A DNA stretch of 64,000 nucleotides, from positions 4,355,845 through 4,419,844 of the forward strand of contig JAOSKU010000001.1 of the NCBI GenBank assembly GCA_027493445.1, given 5' to 3'. Each line of letters starts with the position of its first letter. Position 1 is the first letter of the stretch. This stretch comes from Thermoleophilia bacterium. Lineage in GTDB: Bacteria; Actinomycetota; Thermoleophilia; RBG-16-64-13. The position numbers and the translations under genes were made by a program. The notes beneath the pieces are model-generated. The model worked only from the letters and a program-made list of their open reading frames with translations, was not told the origin of the DNA and did no database searches. Positions 18,463-27,071 of the stretch are shown piece by piece.

Positions 18463-18966
18463 ATGCCTCAGTACGTTCTGAACCACGGATCCGAAGAGAT
18501 CGCCGCCGAGGTGGTCGCCCTCAGGGAGGGTGTCTATCGCGTCTCGGTGGCCGACCGCGATTACGAGGTCGATGCCCGCCTGCTCGAGCAGTCGGTGTGC
18601 TCGCTGATCGTTGACGGCGACTGCTACGAGGTGCACTTTGCCCGCCAGGGGCTCGACTACACTCTGCTCATCGGCGGCGAGCACTACGAGGTCTCGGCCC
18701 GCAACCGCCGGGTGCGGGCCGCCTACACCGGGGGGGCCAAGCTGGCAGCCGGGCGGCAGGTGATCGCCGCGCCCATGCCGGGGCGGGTGGTGAAGGTGGT
18801 GGCCGGGGTGGGCGACCAGGTGCAGGCCGGCGCCCCCATCCTAGTGCTCGAGGCCATGAAGATGGAGAACCAGCTACGCTCGCCCATCGACGGCACCATG
18901 GCCGAGGTGCTGGTCACTGCCGGGCAGGTGGTGGCTACCGGAGAGAAGCTGGCGGTGGTGGAGTAG
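18463..18966 (+). CDS. Biotin carboxyl carrier protein
   Basis: The 167-residue protein ends in a biotinyl domain. VIAAPMPGRVVKVVAGVGDQV leads to the biotinylation motif LEAMKMENQL, where the Lys carries biotin, and then SPIDGTMAEVLVTAGQVV. The N-terminal 90 residues repeat short beta segments (EIAAEVVALREGVYRVSV, CYEVHFARQGLDYTLLIGG), as in the carrier subunits or linker domains of acyl-CoA carboxylases. ATG 18463 follows GAGGAGGGGGAG, 16 bases after accC. With the two genes before it, it completes a three-subunit carboxylase. Confidence 0.92.
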   Translation: MPQYVLNHGSEEIAAEVVALREGVYRVSVADRDYEVDARLLEQSVCSLIVDGDCYEVHFARQGLDYTLLIGGEHYEVSARNRRVRAAYTGGAKLAAGRQVIAAPMPGRVVKVVAGVGDQVQAGAPILVLEAMKMENQLRSPIDGTMAEVLVTAGQVVATGEKLAVVE

Positions 18967-18994
18967 GAGTATCATAGCCCGTCGTTCGGCCTTC

Positions 18995-19115
18995 GAGCTT
19001 GCTTCGGGACAAAGGCCTTGGGCGCCGGATCGCGCCGGACGGTTCAATGCGGCGTCCTTGCCTGGCCCGCACAACATCGCACCCCGGCGCCGAAGCGTCA
19101 TTCTGAAACGAGCTC
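18995..19115. repeat. Dispersed GAGCT-bounded repeat, 121 bp
   Basis: Begins GAGCTTGCTTCGGGAC and ends CGAAGCGTCATTCTGAAACGAGCTC (in parts). Same orientation as the copy in 2910-3126 and opposite to 10661-10824; it shares AATGCGGCGTCCTTGCC and GCACCCCGGCGCCGAAGCGTC with them in short stretches. It fills most of the gap between the carboxylase operon and the permease gene. Confidence 0.55.
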
Positions 19116-19145
19116 CCAGCGGAGAGGTAGGCACCGCACCGTCGC

Positions 19146-21021
19146 ATGAGTACGTGGCTCTCGCTGAAGCGGGCCCTCCTCGGGCGCCCGCTGGCCACCG
19201 CCGAAGAGCAGCACGAGCGTCTTTCGAAGAAGATCGCCCTGGCCGTCTTCTCCTCGGACGCTATCTCGTCCACCGCGTACGCCACCGAGGAGATCCTGCT
19301 CATCCTGGTCACGGCGGGATCGGCGGCGTTGGTGTACGCGCTCCCCATCGCCGGAGCCGTCTCGCTGCTGCTGGTGGTGGTGGCGCTCTCCTATCAGCAG
19401 ACCGTGCATGCGTATCCCCAAGGGGGAGGGGCTTATCTGGTGGCCCGCGAGAACCTGGGCCTGGTGCCGGGCCTGGTGGCCGGGGCCTCACTCCTGGTGG
19501 ACTACGTACTCACGGTGTCGGTCAGCATCGCCTCCGGAGTGGCGGCCATCACGGCGGCCTTTCCGGCACTGCATGGGCATCGGGTGCTGCTGGCCATCGG
19601 CCTGGTGATCCTGGTGGCGGCTGTCAACCTGCGGGGGGTGCGCGAGTCGGGCGTGCTTTTCGCCATTCCCACCTACGCCTTCGTCCTTCTGTGCGGCGGG
19701 CTGGTGCTCGCCGGGACCGCGCGGTGGCTCATGGGCGATCTGCAGCCGGTCCCGTCCGGACCGGCCTCGGGCACCGCCGCCCTCACCACCTACCTGGTGT
19801 TGCGCGCCTTCTCGGGGGTTGCTCGGCCATGACGGGGACCGAGGCCATCTCCAACGGCGTGCCCGCCTTCAAGCCCCCGGAGAGCCGCAACGCCGCCATC
19901 ACCCTAGGGATCATGGCGGCCATCCTGGGGACTTTGTTTATCGGCATCACCAACCTGGCCCACGTGCTGGTGGTGACGCCGGTGACCGGGGATACGGTCC
20001 TGAGCCAGGTCGGCCGGGCGGTCTACGGCTCGGGGGACCTCCTCTACTTCGCCCTGCAGATCGCCACCATGGCCATTCTCGTGCTGGCGGCCAACACCAG
20101 CTTCGCCGGATTCCCTCGGCTGGCGTCGATCCTGGCCGAGCACGGATTCCTGCCGCGGCAGCTGGCGAACCGTGGGGACCGGCTGGTCTACTCGAACGGC
20201 ATCGTGGGCCTGGCCTTGCTGGCCATCGCCCTCATCGTTGTCTTCAATGCGGATGTGCACTCCATGATCCCCCTCTACGCCGTGGGGGTCTTCACCGGGT
20301 TTACGCTCTCGCAGAGCGGCATGGTGCTCCACTGGCGGCATTCGCGGGGGGCCGGCTGGCGGCATCGGGCTGGGCTGAATGGGGTGGGGGCGATCATGAC
20401 CGGTATCGTGGCCCTGGTGATCGTCTCCGCGAAGTTCACGCAGGGCGCCTACCTGGTGGTCGTGACCATCATCCTGCTCGTGCTGCTGTTCTACTCCATC
20501 CACCGGCACTACCAAGGGGTCGCCCGGCTCCTCGTCCCGCAGAACCCGCAGGAGTTCCGGCGGCTGGGACGTCTGGCGCAGGCCGCGCCGCGTACCACTG
20601 TGGTGCTCTTCGTCTCCCAGATCAATGAGATCGTGGCCCGGTCAGTCTTCTTTGCACGGGCGCTCGCTCCAACCGACGTGCGGGCGGTCACCATTGGGGG
20701 GACGAAGACCGCGTCCAGGCTCTCGATAGCCAGTGGGCCGCACTCGGCATCGACATCCCCCTGGAGGTGGTGGAGTCTCCCTACCGGGAGCTGGTACGTC
20801 CGGCCGTGCGGTATGTTCGCTCCCTTGGGCCCAGCTCGGACCACATGGTGGTGGTGGTCATTCCGGAGTTCGTGGTGGCGCACTGGTGGCAGGCGCTGCT
20901 GCACAACCAGAACGCGCTCAGGCTCAAGGGGGCGCTCTTTCTGGTTCCCTGGGTGGTAGTGGTCAGCATCCCCTTTCACGTCTCCGTCGCCGCGCCAACG
21001 GAGCAAGGTCCCGCCAGGTAG
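19146..21021 (+). CDS. APC-superfamily amino-acid permease (two frameshifts)
   Basis: A secondary transporter of about 625 residues with 12 membrane segments and a C-terminal cytosolic domain of about 150 residues. The N-terminus has the subgroup mark ERLSKKIALAVFSSDAISS with TAYATEEIL, the first unwound helix of APC transporters. Later segments include HAYPQGGGAYLVARENLG and NTSFAGFPRLASILAEHGFLPRQL. Single missing bases at the G runs 19814-19818 and 20696-20701 break the frame; restored, the protein reads continuously to LVPWVVVVSIPFHVSVAAP. The downstream cytosolic region DIPLEVVESPYRELVRPAVRYV is typical of this large-permease subgroup. Substrate is unknown. Confidence 0.82.
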
Positions 21022-21098
21022 GAGCTCGGCTCGAAACGAAGCCCCGGCCCCCAGGCCGCCCTGGCCGGGGCGATGCGGTGTCCTCGGTCGCGCCCGCA
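21022..21098. repeat. Partial copy of the dispersed repeat
   Basis: Starts GAGCTCGGCTCGAAACGAAG and continues through GGGGCGATGCGG and TCCTCGGTCGCGCCCGC, which match the copies at 2910 and 10661. The inner end is missing. It directly follows the permease stop. Confidence 0.45.
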
Positions 21099-21306
21099 CG
21101 GGGCGGCCTTCGGCCTCCTCCGACGACAGCACCGCCTTGACAGGGGTGCCGGCTGCCGGTAGTGTGCGACTGACCCGGCCACGCGCCGAGAGTCCGCCGC
21201 GACGCGCTCTTGCCCTGCGTCGAGCCGTTTGGGGGCGGCCGAGGGCTCGGCCTGTGCTGTGGCGCCGAGTCTCCGGAGACCCATAAACGGAACGAGCGCG
21301 AGGCGC

Positions 21307-22935
21307 ATGGACAGAGGACCGTGTCATCGCGAGGGAGTACGTGGGCCTGTCTGCTGCCTTTTGACGGTCGCCTTCGGCATCCTCAGCCTCGCTCTCGCCG
21401 GTTGCAGCACCGGCTCCGCGGCAACGACGACCACGCTCTACAGAGGGGCAACCCTCTTCCCCACAACCGAGACGACGGTGCCTGTGCCCGTGGAGGCGAG
21501 CGGGGTGCTCGAGCTGGCCCTACCGGCTGCGGCCCATCTGGATCCGCAACTCGCTTCCACCCCTTCCGATGTGCTGCTCAGCCAGCAGGTCTACGACCGG
21601 CTCGTCGAGATCGACGCGAAAGGCGGACCGATACCCTCTCTCGCCACCTCCTGGAACTCGCGGGACGGGACGATCTGGACCTTCACGCTGCGCTCCGGTG
21701 TCACCTTCCACGACGGGGCCGTCTTCGACGCTGACGACGTTGTCTTCTCCTTCGACCGGCTGCGGGACACCGCGACCGGGGCTTCGGCCGGGGTCCTTTT
21801 CAAGAACATCATCGACGTGAGGACAGTGGATGCTCTCCATGTGCAGTTCCTTCTGGCCGAGCCCGACGCGGAGTTCCTCAGGACGCTGGCCGACCCGCGC
21901 GCTGCTATCCTGTCGAAGGGAGTGCGCGACCCGTCTCGGGAGTGGCTGGGTACGGGTCCTTTCGTGCTGGAATCGTATCTGGATACCGATCGCGCCGTCC
22001 TTAGCAGGAACCCTAGTTACTGGTCAGCCAATGCATCAGGGACGAGGTTGCCGTATCTCGACGGCCTGCGTTTTGTCTTCGTGCCCGAGGCGTCCGCGCA
22101 GATCGAAGCCCTGTTTCAGGGTGACGTCCAGTTCGTGGGCGGTCTCACCCCGCTGATGTCCGCAAGAGTCCAGGCGGAGGATATGCGCGTGGTCACCAGT
22201 GTCTCGAACGGGCATTACACGATCTCGATGCGCACCAGCGAGGGTCGCCCGACCGCTGACACCAGGGTACGTCTGGCGCTGCGGCTTGGCACCGATCACC
22301 AGGGGATCATCGACCGGGTCCGTTCCGGCTTTGCGGTGGTGGGCAACGGCACGCCGGTGGGACCGAGCTTTGGCGATGCCTACCTGGATGTGACACCGAC
22401 CTTCGATGCGGAGCAAGCGCGGGCTTTGCTCGCCGAGGCCGGTTTCCCCGCCGGCCTCGATCTCACTCTCCAGGTGCCGGAGTACGGGGACGGACCGGCC
22501 ATTGCCGCCGCCTGGAAGTCCCAGATGGCCGCCATTGGCGTGAACCTGACGATCGCGACGTATCCCGCCGAGTCCCCTACCGAGCCGAGTGCCGACGGGG
22601 CAGCAGGGGCCGACCTCAGCCTCACGTACACAAGTACCGAGATCTACCCGCTCGACTCCCTACCGGCTGGGGGCGGGTCCGGGGGCGCCTTCACCGGCAC
22701 GCACTGGGTCGACGAAGACTTTGCGGGCCTCGTTTCGAGGATCCGCGCTGAGCTCGTCGACGAGCAGCGGGTCGCGCTCTACCGAGCCGCTCAACAGGCC
22801 CTGGTGGAACGGGGGCCGCTCATCGTGCCGTACATGGAGATGTCGGCGGCCGGGGTCGCACCCTCGGTCCAGGGCCTCACTCTGGCGGCCGACTGGCCCA
22901 GGACCGTCCTCCGAGGAGCGTACCTGGCCGAGTAG
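21307..22935 (+). CDS. ABC transporter substrate-binding lipoprotein, family 5
   Basis: A 542-residue extracytoplasmic peptide/opine-type binding protein (DppA/OppA family). The signal peptide ends in the lipobox LALAGC, with the Cys at about residue 31, followed by a Thr-rich linker. Typical landmarks are TWTFTLRSGVTFHDGAVFDADDVV-type text (here GTIWTFTLRSGVTFHDG and DDVVFSFDRLRD), GTGPFVLESY and NPSYW. ATG 21307 begins just before the signal peptide. No permease or ATPase genes adjoin it. It may work with the dipeptide-type system at 34.5-40.3 kb, whose own binding protein has the same linker style. Confidence 0.85.
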   Translation: MDRGPCHREGVRGPVCCLLTVAFGILSLALAGCSTGSAATTTTLYRGATLFPTTETTVPVPVEASGVLELALPAAAHLDPQLASTPSDVLLSQQVYDRLVEIDAKGGPIPSLATSWNSRDGTIWTFTLRSGVTFHDGAVFDADDVVFSFDRLRDTATGASAGVLFKNIIDVRTVDALHVQFLLAEPDAEFLRTLADPRAAILSKGVRDPSREWLGTGPFVLESYLDTDRAVLSRNPSYWSANASGTRLPYLDGLRFVFVPEASAQIEALFQGDVQFVGGLTPLMSARVQAEDMRVVTSVSNGHYTISMRTSEGRPTADTRVRLALRLGTDHQGIIDRVRSGFAVVGNGTPVGPSFGDAYLDVTPTFDAEQARALLAEAGFPAGLDLTLQVPEYGDGPAIAAAWKSQMAAIGVNLTIATYPAESPTEPSADGAAGADLSLTYTSTEIYPLDSLPAGGGSGGAFTGTHWVDEDFAGLVSRIRAELVDEQRVALYRAAQQALVERGPLIVPYMEMSAAGVAPSVQGLTLAADWPRTVLRGAYLAE

Positions 22936-23430
22936 CCCGCCCCAGCGGGAGACAGAGGTCGGCCGGCTGGCACTCTTGACACTGCCGGTGGCGGCGGCTA
23001 TGGTGCCTCGGTGTGTGAGGCTGCGTGTCTCGCGGCTGCCCAAGGCTTCGTTTGAAACGAGCCCCCAAGGGTGGTGTGAAGTGAAGGTGTCTGTGTTGCT
23101 GGTAGAAGCATTCTGTGGCAGATCGGGTCGTCTTCGCGAGGACGGGGGACGCTCCTCCCCGCGGTCACGATGCCTGAATACCGGCTCACCTTCGGTTGCC
23201 CCTCTTCCCATGAAACGGCCCCACCTTCACGCCAACTTCGGGGAAGACTGGTAGCAGCTCGTTCCTCCCCGGACGGCCGCCGGCGGGTGAGGGAGGGGAT
23301 CGGCTCGTGCAGTCCGGTTACCCATTCACGCAGCTGGTCGCTCTTGTTGCGGCGACCCCTTCCCGGCCCGCATGCGCTCCCGGTTCGATCCAGCACCGGC
23401 ATCTCCCAAGGTACGACAGGAGCACACACC
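22936..23430 (+). other. 495-base gap upstream of the first MttB gene
   Basis: It holds the promoter at 22976-23004 and a short hairpin at 23042-23061 (GGCTTCGTTT and AAACGAGCC) that resembles the ends of the dispersed repeat. The remaining 370 bases would be transcribed as leader of the MttB gene. I looked for cobalamin, glycine and SAM riboswitch boxes and saw none that I can support. Confidence 0.4.
22976..23004 (+). promoter_or_regulatory. Sigma70-type promoter upstream of the MttB operon
   Basis: TTGACA (22976-22981) and TATGGT (22999-23004) are separated by exactly 17 bases. It points toward the MttB gene at 23431, which would give a leader of more than 400 bases. Confidence 0.5.
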
Positions 23431-24882
23431 GTGACGCAACTCCGTAACGCCTCCCAGGTAGGCCGCCTCGGCTTCCTTTCCGAGCAGAACAAGCGCGACA
23501 TCTACCTCGCCGCCCTCGAGGTGCTCGCTAACGTGGGCATGCGGGTCTACCACGAAGAGGCCAAGACCCTGCTCTTGGAAGCAGGCTGCACCCTCACCCC
23601 GCAGGACCGGGTGCTCATGCCCCGCCACCTGGTGGAACAAGCCCGTCTCTGCGTGCCGAGCGTGGTCAACCTCTACGACCGCGACGGCACCCTCGCCCTG
23701 GAACTCGGGGGCTACAACAGCTACTTCGGCCCGGGCTCGGACCTCATGAGCACCTACGACCTAGAAACCGGCGCGCACCGCCCGAGCACCCTCAAGGACG
23801 TAGCTAGAGCGGCGAGACTCTGCGACGCTCTACCCCACCTGGACTTCATCATGAGCTCGGCCCACCCCACCGACCAAGACCCCCACCTCTCCTATCTGCT
23901 CTCCTTCGCCGAGATGATGCAAAACACCCGCAAGCCGCTGGTCATGACGGCCGAGAACGAGCGGGATCTCTCGGTCATGATCCAGATCGCAAGGGAGCTT
24001 CGCGGGGGAGCCGAGGCTCTGCGCCAGAAACCCTACTTGGTGGTCTACAACGAGCCCATAAGCCCGCTCGAGCACCCCGAGGAGAGCCTCTCCAAGCTGC
24101 TGCTCTGCGCGGATACCGGGGTGCCCTCCATCTACTCGCCCGCTCCCTTGGCCGGAGCCACCGCCCCCATCACCGTGGCCGGTCACACCACCCAAGGAGT
24201 GGCCGAGAGCCTCTTTGGCCTGGTGGTCCACCAGCTCAGGAAGCCGGGGGCGCCCTTCCTGTTCGGCATCGGCCCGGCGGTGCTCGACCTGGTGACGGCC
24301 CAATCCAGCTACAACGCGGTCGAGTACCTCATGACCTACATGTGCGCGGTCGAGATGGCCAAGTGGCTCGACATCCCCAACTGGGGCTATGCCGGCACCT
24401 CGGACTCCCAGCTTCTCGACGCGCAGGCGGGCATGGAGGCCACCCAGATCACTTTCCTCGCCATGCAGGCGGGCTCGAACCTCTCCCACGACGTGGGCTA
24501 CCTCGACTTCGGTCTTACCGGCTCCCTGGAAGAGATCGTCCTGGTGGACGAGTTCATCCCCATGAACCGCCGCCTGCTCGCCGGCATCGAGGTCAACCGC
24601 GACACTCTAGCCCTGGAGGCCATCGCCGAGGCCGGCCCCGGGGGCCACTACATGACGAGCGAGCACACCTACCGCTACATGCGCGCCGTGCAGTGGCGGC
24701 CCACCATCCTCAATCGCCACGGCCGGGAGAGGTGGCTGGCCGACGGGGGCCTCGACCTGGCCGCCCGGGCCCGCCAGAAGGCCCTCGACCTCCTGGCCAC
24801 CCACCAGGTGCCCGCCCTGCCGGCCGACCTTGCCGTAAAGACTGACGAGCTGATCGGGGCCTTCGCGGCGGCGAACGCTTGA
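23431..24882 (+). CDS. MttB-family corrinoid methyltransferase, non-pyrrolysine (copy 1)
   Basis: A 483-residue TIM-barrel protein of the trimethylamine methyltransferase family. Members without pyrrolysine, such as the glycine betaine methyltransferase MtgB, transfer a methyl group from a quaternary amine to a corrinoid protein. Here VLANVGMRVYHEEAKTLLLEAG, YFGPGSDLMSTYDLETG, SAHPTDQDPHLSYLL and AGTSDSQLLDAQAG are family landmarks. There is no in-frame TAG, so no pyrrolysine. GTG 23431 follows ACAGGAG. A corrinoid protein and an MtmB-like gene follow in the same operon. Copy 4 (43707) is its closest relative in the window. The amine substrate is not known. Confidence 0.88.
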   Translation: MTQLRNASQVGRLGFLSEQNKRDIYLAALEVLANVGMRVYHEEAKTLLLEAGCTLTPQDRVLMPRHLVEQARLCVPSVVNLYDRDGTLALELGGYNSYFGPGSDLMSTYDLETGAHRPSTLKDVARAARLCDALPHLDFIMSSAHPTDQDPHLSYLLSFAEMMQNTRKPLVMTAENERDLSVMIQIARELRGGAEALRQKPYLVVYNEPISPLEHPEESLSKLLLCADTGVPSIYSPAPLAGATAPITVAGHTTQGVAESLFGLVVHQLRKPGAPFLFGIGPAVLDLVTAQSSYNAVEYLMTYMCAVEMAKWLDIPNWGYAGTSDSQLLDAQAGMEATQITFLAMQAGSNLSHDVGYLDFGLTGSLEEIVLVDEFIPMNRRLLAGIEVNRDTLALEAIAEAGPGGHYMTSEHTYRYMRAVQWRPTILNRHGRERWLADGGLDLAARARQKALDLLATHQVPALPADLAVKTDELIGAFAAANA

Positions 24883-24936
24883 GGACGCGACGTGGACCGT
24901 CCAATGAAACCCCCAGCAACACGGGAGGATGAGACG

Positions 24937-25575
24937 ATGGAACGAGTCGATACACTGAAAACGGCCATGGTCGACGGCGACGAGGAGGCCTGCGCGGCCC
25001 TGGCCCGGCAGCTCATAGCCCAAGGGGCGGATCTGAAAGCCGTCATCGACAAGCTGGCCGCCGAGATGGAGGAGGTGGGCCGTCGCTTCGAGCGCATGGA
25101 CATCTTCCTGCCCGAGGTGCTGCTGGCAGCCGGCGGCATGACCGCCGTTATGGGCGTGTTCGCGCCGCAGCTGGAGAAAGGCGCTATCCGGGAGCGCAAG
25201 AGCACCGTCGTGGTGGGCACCGCCCGGGGCGACATGCACCAGATCGGCAAGGACCTGGTGGCCCTCTTCTTGGGCATCGCCGGCTACCGGGTGGTCGACC
25301 TGGGCACCGACGTCGATCCCTTGGACTTCATCCACCGGGCTGAGGAGGCCCAGGCCGAGATCATCGCCATCTCCTCTCTCATGACCACCACCATGCCGGG
25401 GGCGACCGAAGTGCTCGAGCTCCTCAAGGACAAGGGCTTGCGCGACACGGTCAAGGTAATGGTGGGCGGGGCCCCGACTTCGCAGGCGTGGGCCGACATG
25501 ATCGGCGCCGACGGTTGGGCCGAGGACTCCTCGGGCGCCGTTGAGCTCGTCAAAGAGCTCATCGGGAGGGCCTAG
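24937..25575 (+). CDS. Corrinoid (cobalamin-binding) methyl carrier protein, MtbC/MtgC type
   Basis: A 212-residue two-domain protein. The N-terminal helical cap (residues 1-85) covers the cofactor, and the C-terminal Rossmann-like domain binds cobalamin base-off. The cobalt-ligating His is in the motif GTARGDMHQIGKDLV (DxHxxG), with SSLMTTTMPGATEVL and MVGGAPTSQAWADMIGADG following as in all MtbC/MtgC proteins. ATG 24937 follows GGGAGGATGAG. It sits between an MttB-like and an MtmB-like gene and would accept methyl groups from one or both. Confidence 0.92.
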   Translation: MERVDTLKTAMVDGDEEACAALARQLIAQGADLKAVIDKLAAEMEEVGRRFERMDIFLPEVLLAAGGMTAVMGVFAPQLEKGAIRERKSTVVVGTARGDMHQIGKDLVALFLGIAGYRVVDLGTDVDPLDFIHRAEEAQAEIIAISSLMTTTMPGATEVLELLKDKGLRDTVKVMVGGAPTSQAWADMIGADGWAEDSSGAVELVKELIGRA

Positions 25576-25577
25576 TC

Positions 25578-26954
25578 ATGGCATACCGCATGTGGGAGAT
25601 GCTGGAGCGGGCCCACTCGGGGCCCTTCATGGAGGAAGCCGAGTTTCTGAACAAGCGCATCCCGAAGGCGATGCGCGCGGTCATCAACAAGTACGGCGTG
25701 AAGTACGACCCGGCAAGGCCGGTGCCGGCCGACGACGCCCTGGCCGACGCCGTGTGGCAGGCTGCCTGCGAGTTCTTCCTGGAGGTGGGAGTCTACAATC
25801 AGGACACCCACCGGGTGATGCACTTCACCCAGGAGGAGCTGGACGAGGCCCTCTACTGCACCCCTTCGAGCTACCGGGTGGGAGAGGGCCGGGACTCCCG
25901 GGTCTTCGGCCACCGAGACGTGGAGGACAGCCGGCCGCCCTTCGTCATCTTCAGCCCCGATATCACCTACGACGAGGTGGATCATCTGCAGGCCTGCCTG
26001 GCCTACCTCAAGGAACCCCTGCTGGACGGCATCTGCTCGCCCCTGCTCGACGAGTTTCAGGGCCGGCCCATCCAGTCGCGTACGCCCTGGGAGATCGGTG
26101 GCTCCCTGGAGCACGCCATGAACCTGAGACACGCGGCCCGGCTGGCCGGGGTCCCCGGTGTCTTTCTGGTGGCCGTGGGCACGGCCGAGACCGACGTGGC
26201 TCAGGTGGCGGTCAGCGACCCCACCTGGGGCGTACGCCCCTCGGACGGCCGCCTGGTGGGCTCCATCACCGAGATGATGACCAACAACGCCATGCTGAAC
26301 AAAGGGGCTCACTACCAGATGTACGGCTCCTTCAGCGGCAACTTGACCGGGGCCATCTACGGAGCCTACGCCGGCGGGGCCGAGGGCACGGCCATCCTGG
26401 AGGCGGCCTACCATCTGAAGGGCCTCCTGGTGCACGGCTGCCAGTTCCAGCAGAACTTCCCCTTCCACTTGAAGTACGGCTCGAACACCGGGCGGGAGAT
26501 GCTCTGGGTGGTGAGCCTCTACTCGCAGGCGGTGGCCCGCAACACCCACCTGGTGCAGGACTCGAACGGTTTTGCCAACGCCGGACCGGGCACCGACATG
26601 CTCCTCTACGAGACGGCCGCCCACGCGCTCACCAGCACGGTCTCGGGGGCCAACTTGTGGGAGAGCGCCCCGGCCCGCAACAAGCACCACAACCATGGCA
26701 CGCCGCTCGAGGCCCGTCTGGGAGCCGAGGTGGGGCACGCCGTCGCCCGCCAGGCGATGACGCGCGCGCAGGCCAACGAGATCGTCAACGCTCTTCTGGC
26801 CAAGTACGAGGAGAAGATCCCCCAGGCGCCCGTGGGGCAGGCGTTCCAGGAGCTGTACGATGTACGCAAGGCGGTCCCCAAGACCGAATATCTCGACCTC
26901 TACAAGAGGGTGAAGGAGGAGCTGCACGAGCTCGGGATCGAGTTCCTGTACTAA
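25578..26954 (+). CDS. MtmB-family (monomethylamine methyltransferase-like) protein without pyrrolysine
   Basis: At 458 residues it has the length of the archaeal monomethylamine methyltransferase MtmB and aligns along its whole length. Shared features include VYNQDTHRVMHFTQEEL, YGAYAGGAEGTAILE, LKYGSNTGREML, GPGTDMLLYE, and the C-terminal APVGQAFQELYDVRKAVPK. Archaeal MtmB has an in-frame UAG for pyrrolysine soon after the segment AGRPGMGV. The matching place here, AGVPGVFLVAVGTAETD, has only sense codons. The reading frame has no internal stop at all. Its stop-start spacing to the corrinoid gene is two bases. Chemistry may differ from MtmB, since the reactive pyrrolysine is absent. Confidence 0.8.
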   Translation: MAYRMWEMLERAHSGPFMEEAEFLNKRIPKAMRAVINKYGVKYDPARPVPADDALADAVWQAACEFFLEVGVYNQDTHRVMHFTQEELDEALYCTPSSYRVGEGRDSRVFGHRDVEDSRPPFVIFSPDITYDEVDHLQACLAYLKEPLLDGICSPLLDEFQGRPIQSRTPWEIGGSLEHAMNLRHAARLAGVPGVFLVAVGTAETDVAQVAVSDPTWGVRPSDGRLVGSITEMMTNNAMLNKGAHYQMYGSFSGNLTGAIYGAYAGGAEGTAILEAAYHLKGLLVHGCQFQQNFPFHLKYGSNTGREMLWVVSLYSQAVARNTHLVQDSNGFANAGPGTDMLLYETAAHALTSTVSGANLWESAPARNKHHNHGTPLEARLGAEVGHAVARQAMTRAQANEIVNALLAKYEEKIPQAPVGQAFQELYDVRKAVPKTEYLDLYKRVKEELHELGIEFLY

Positions 26955-26960
26955 AGGACC

Positions 26961-26996
26961 GCGGCGGGCAGGGCCCTTCGGGACCCTGCCCGCCGC
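26961..26996 (+). terminator. Strong 13-bp hairpin after the MtmB-like gene
   Basis: GCGGCGGGCAGGG (26961-26973) and CCCTGCCCGCCGC (26984-26996) pair perfectly, and the loop itself contains CCC-TTC-GGG. It is six bases after the stop. No T run follows, but the stem is strong enough to mark the end of the MttB-corrinoid-MtmB operon. Confidence 0.7.
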
Positions 26997-27071
26997 GACG
27001 ACCCGTTCTTCTAACTCCCGGCGGTGGCGCCGCGGTCTCGAGGCCGGTTTGACGATCAGGAGGTGAGATCT

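Noticed and set aside
22936..23430. Cobalamin riboswitch upstream of MttB copy 1
   Set aside because: The conserved B12-box type sequence was not found in the leader on either strand.
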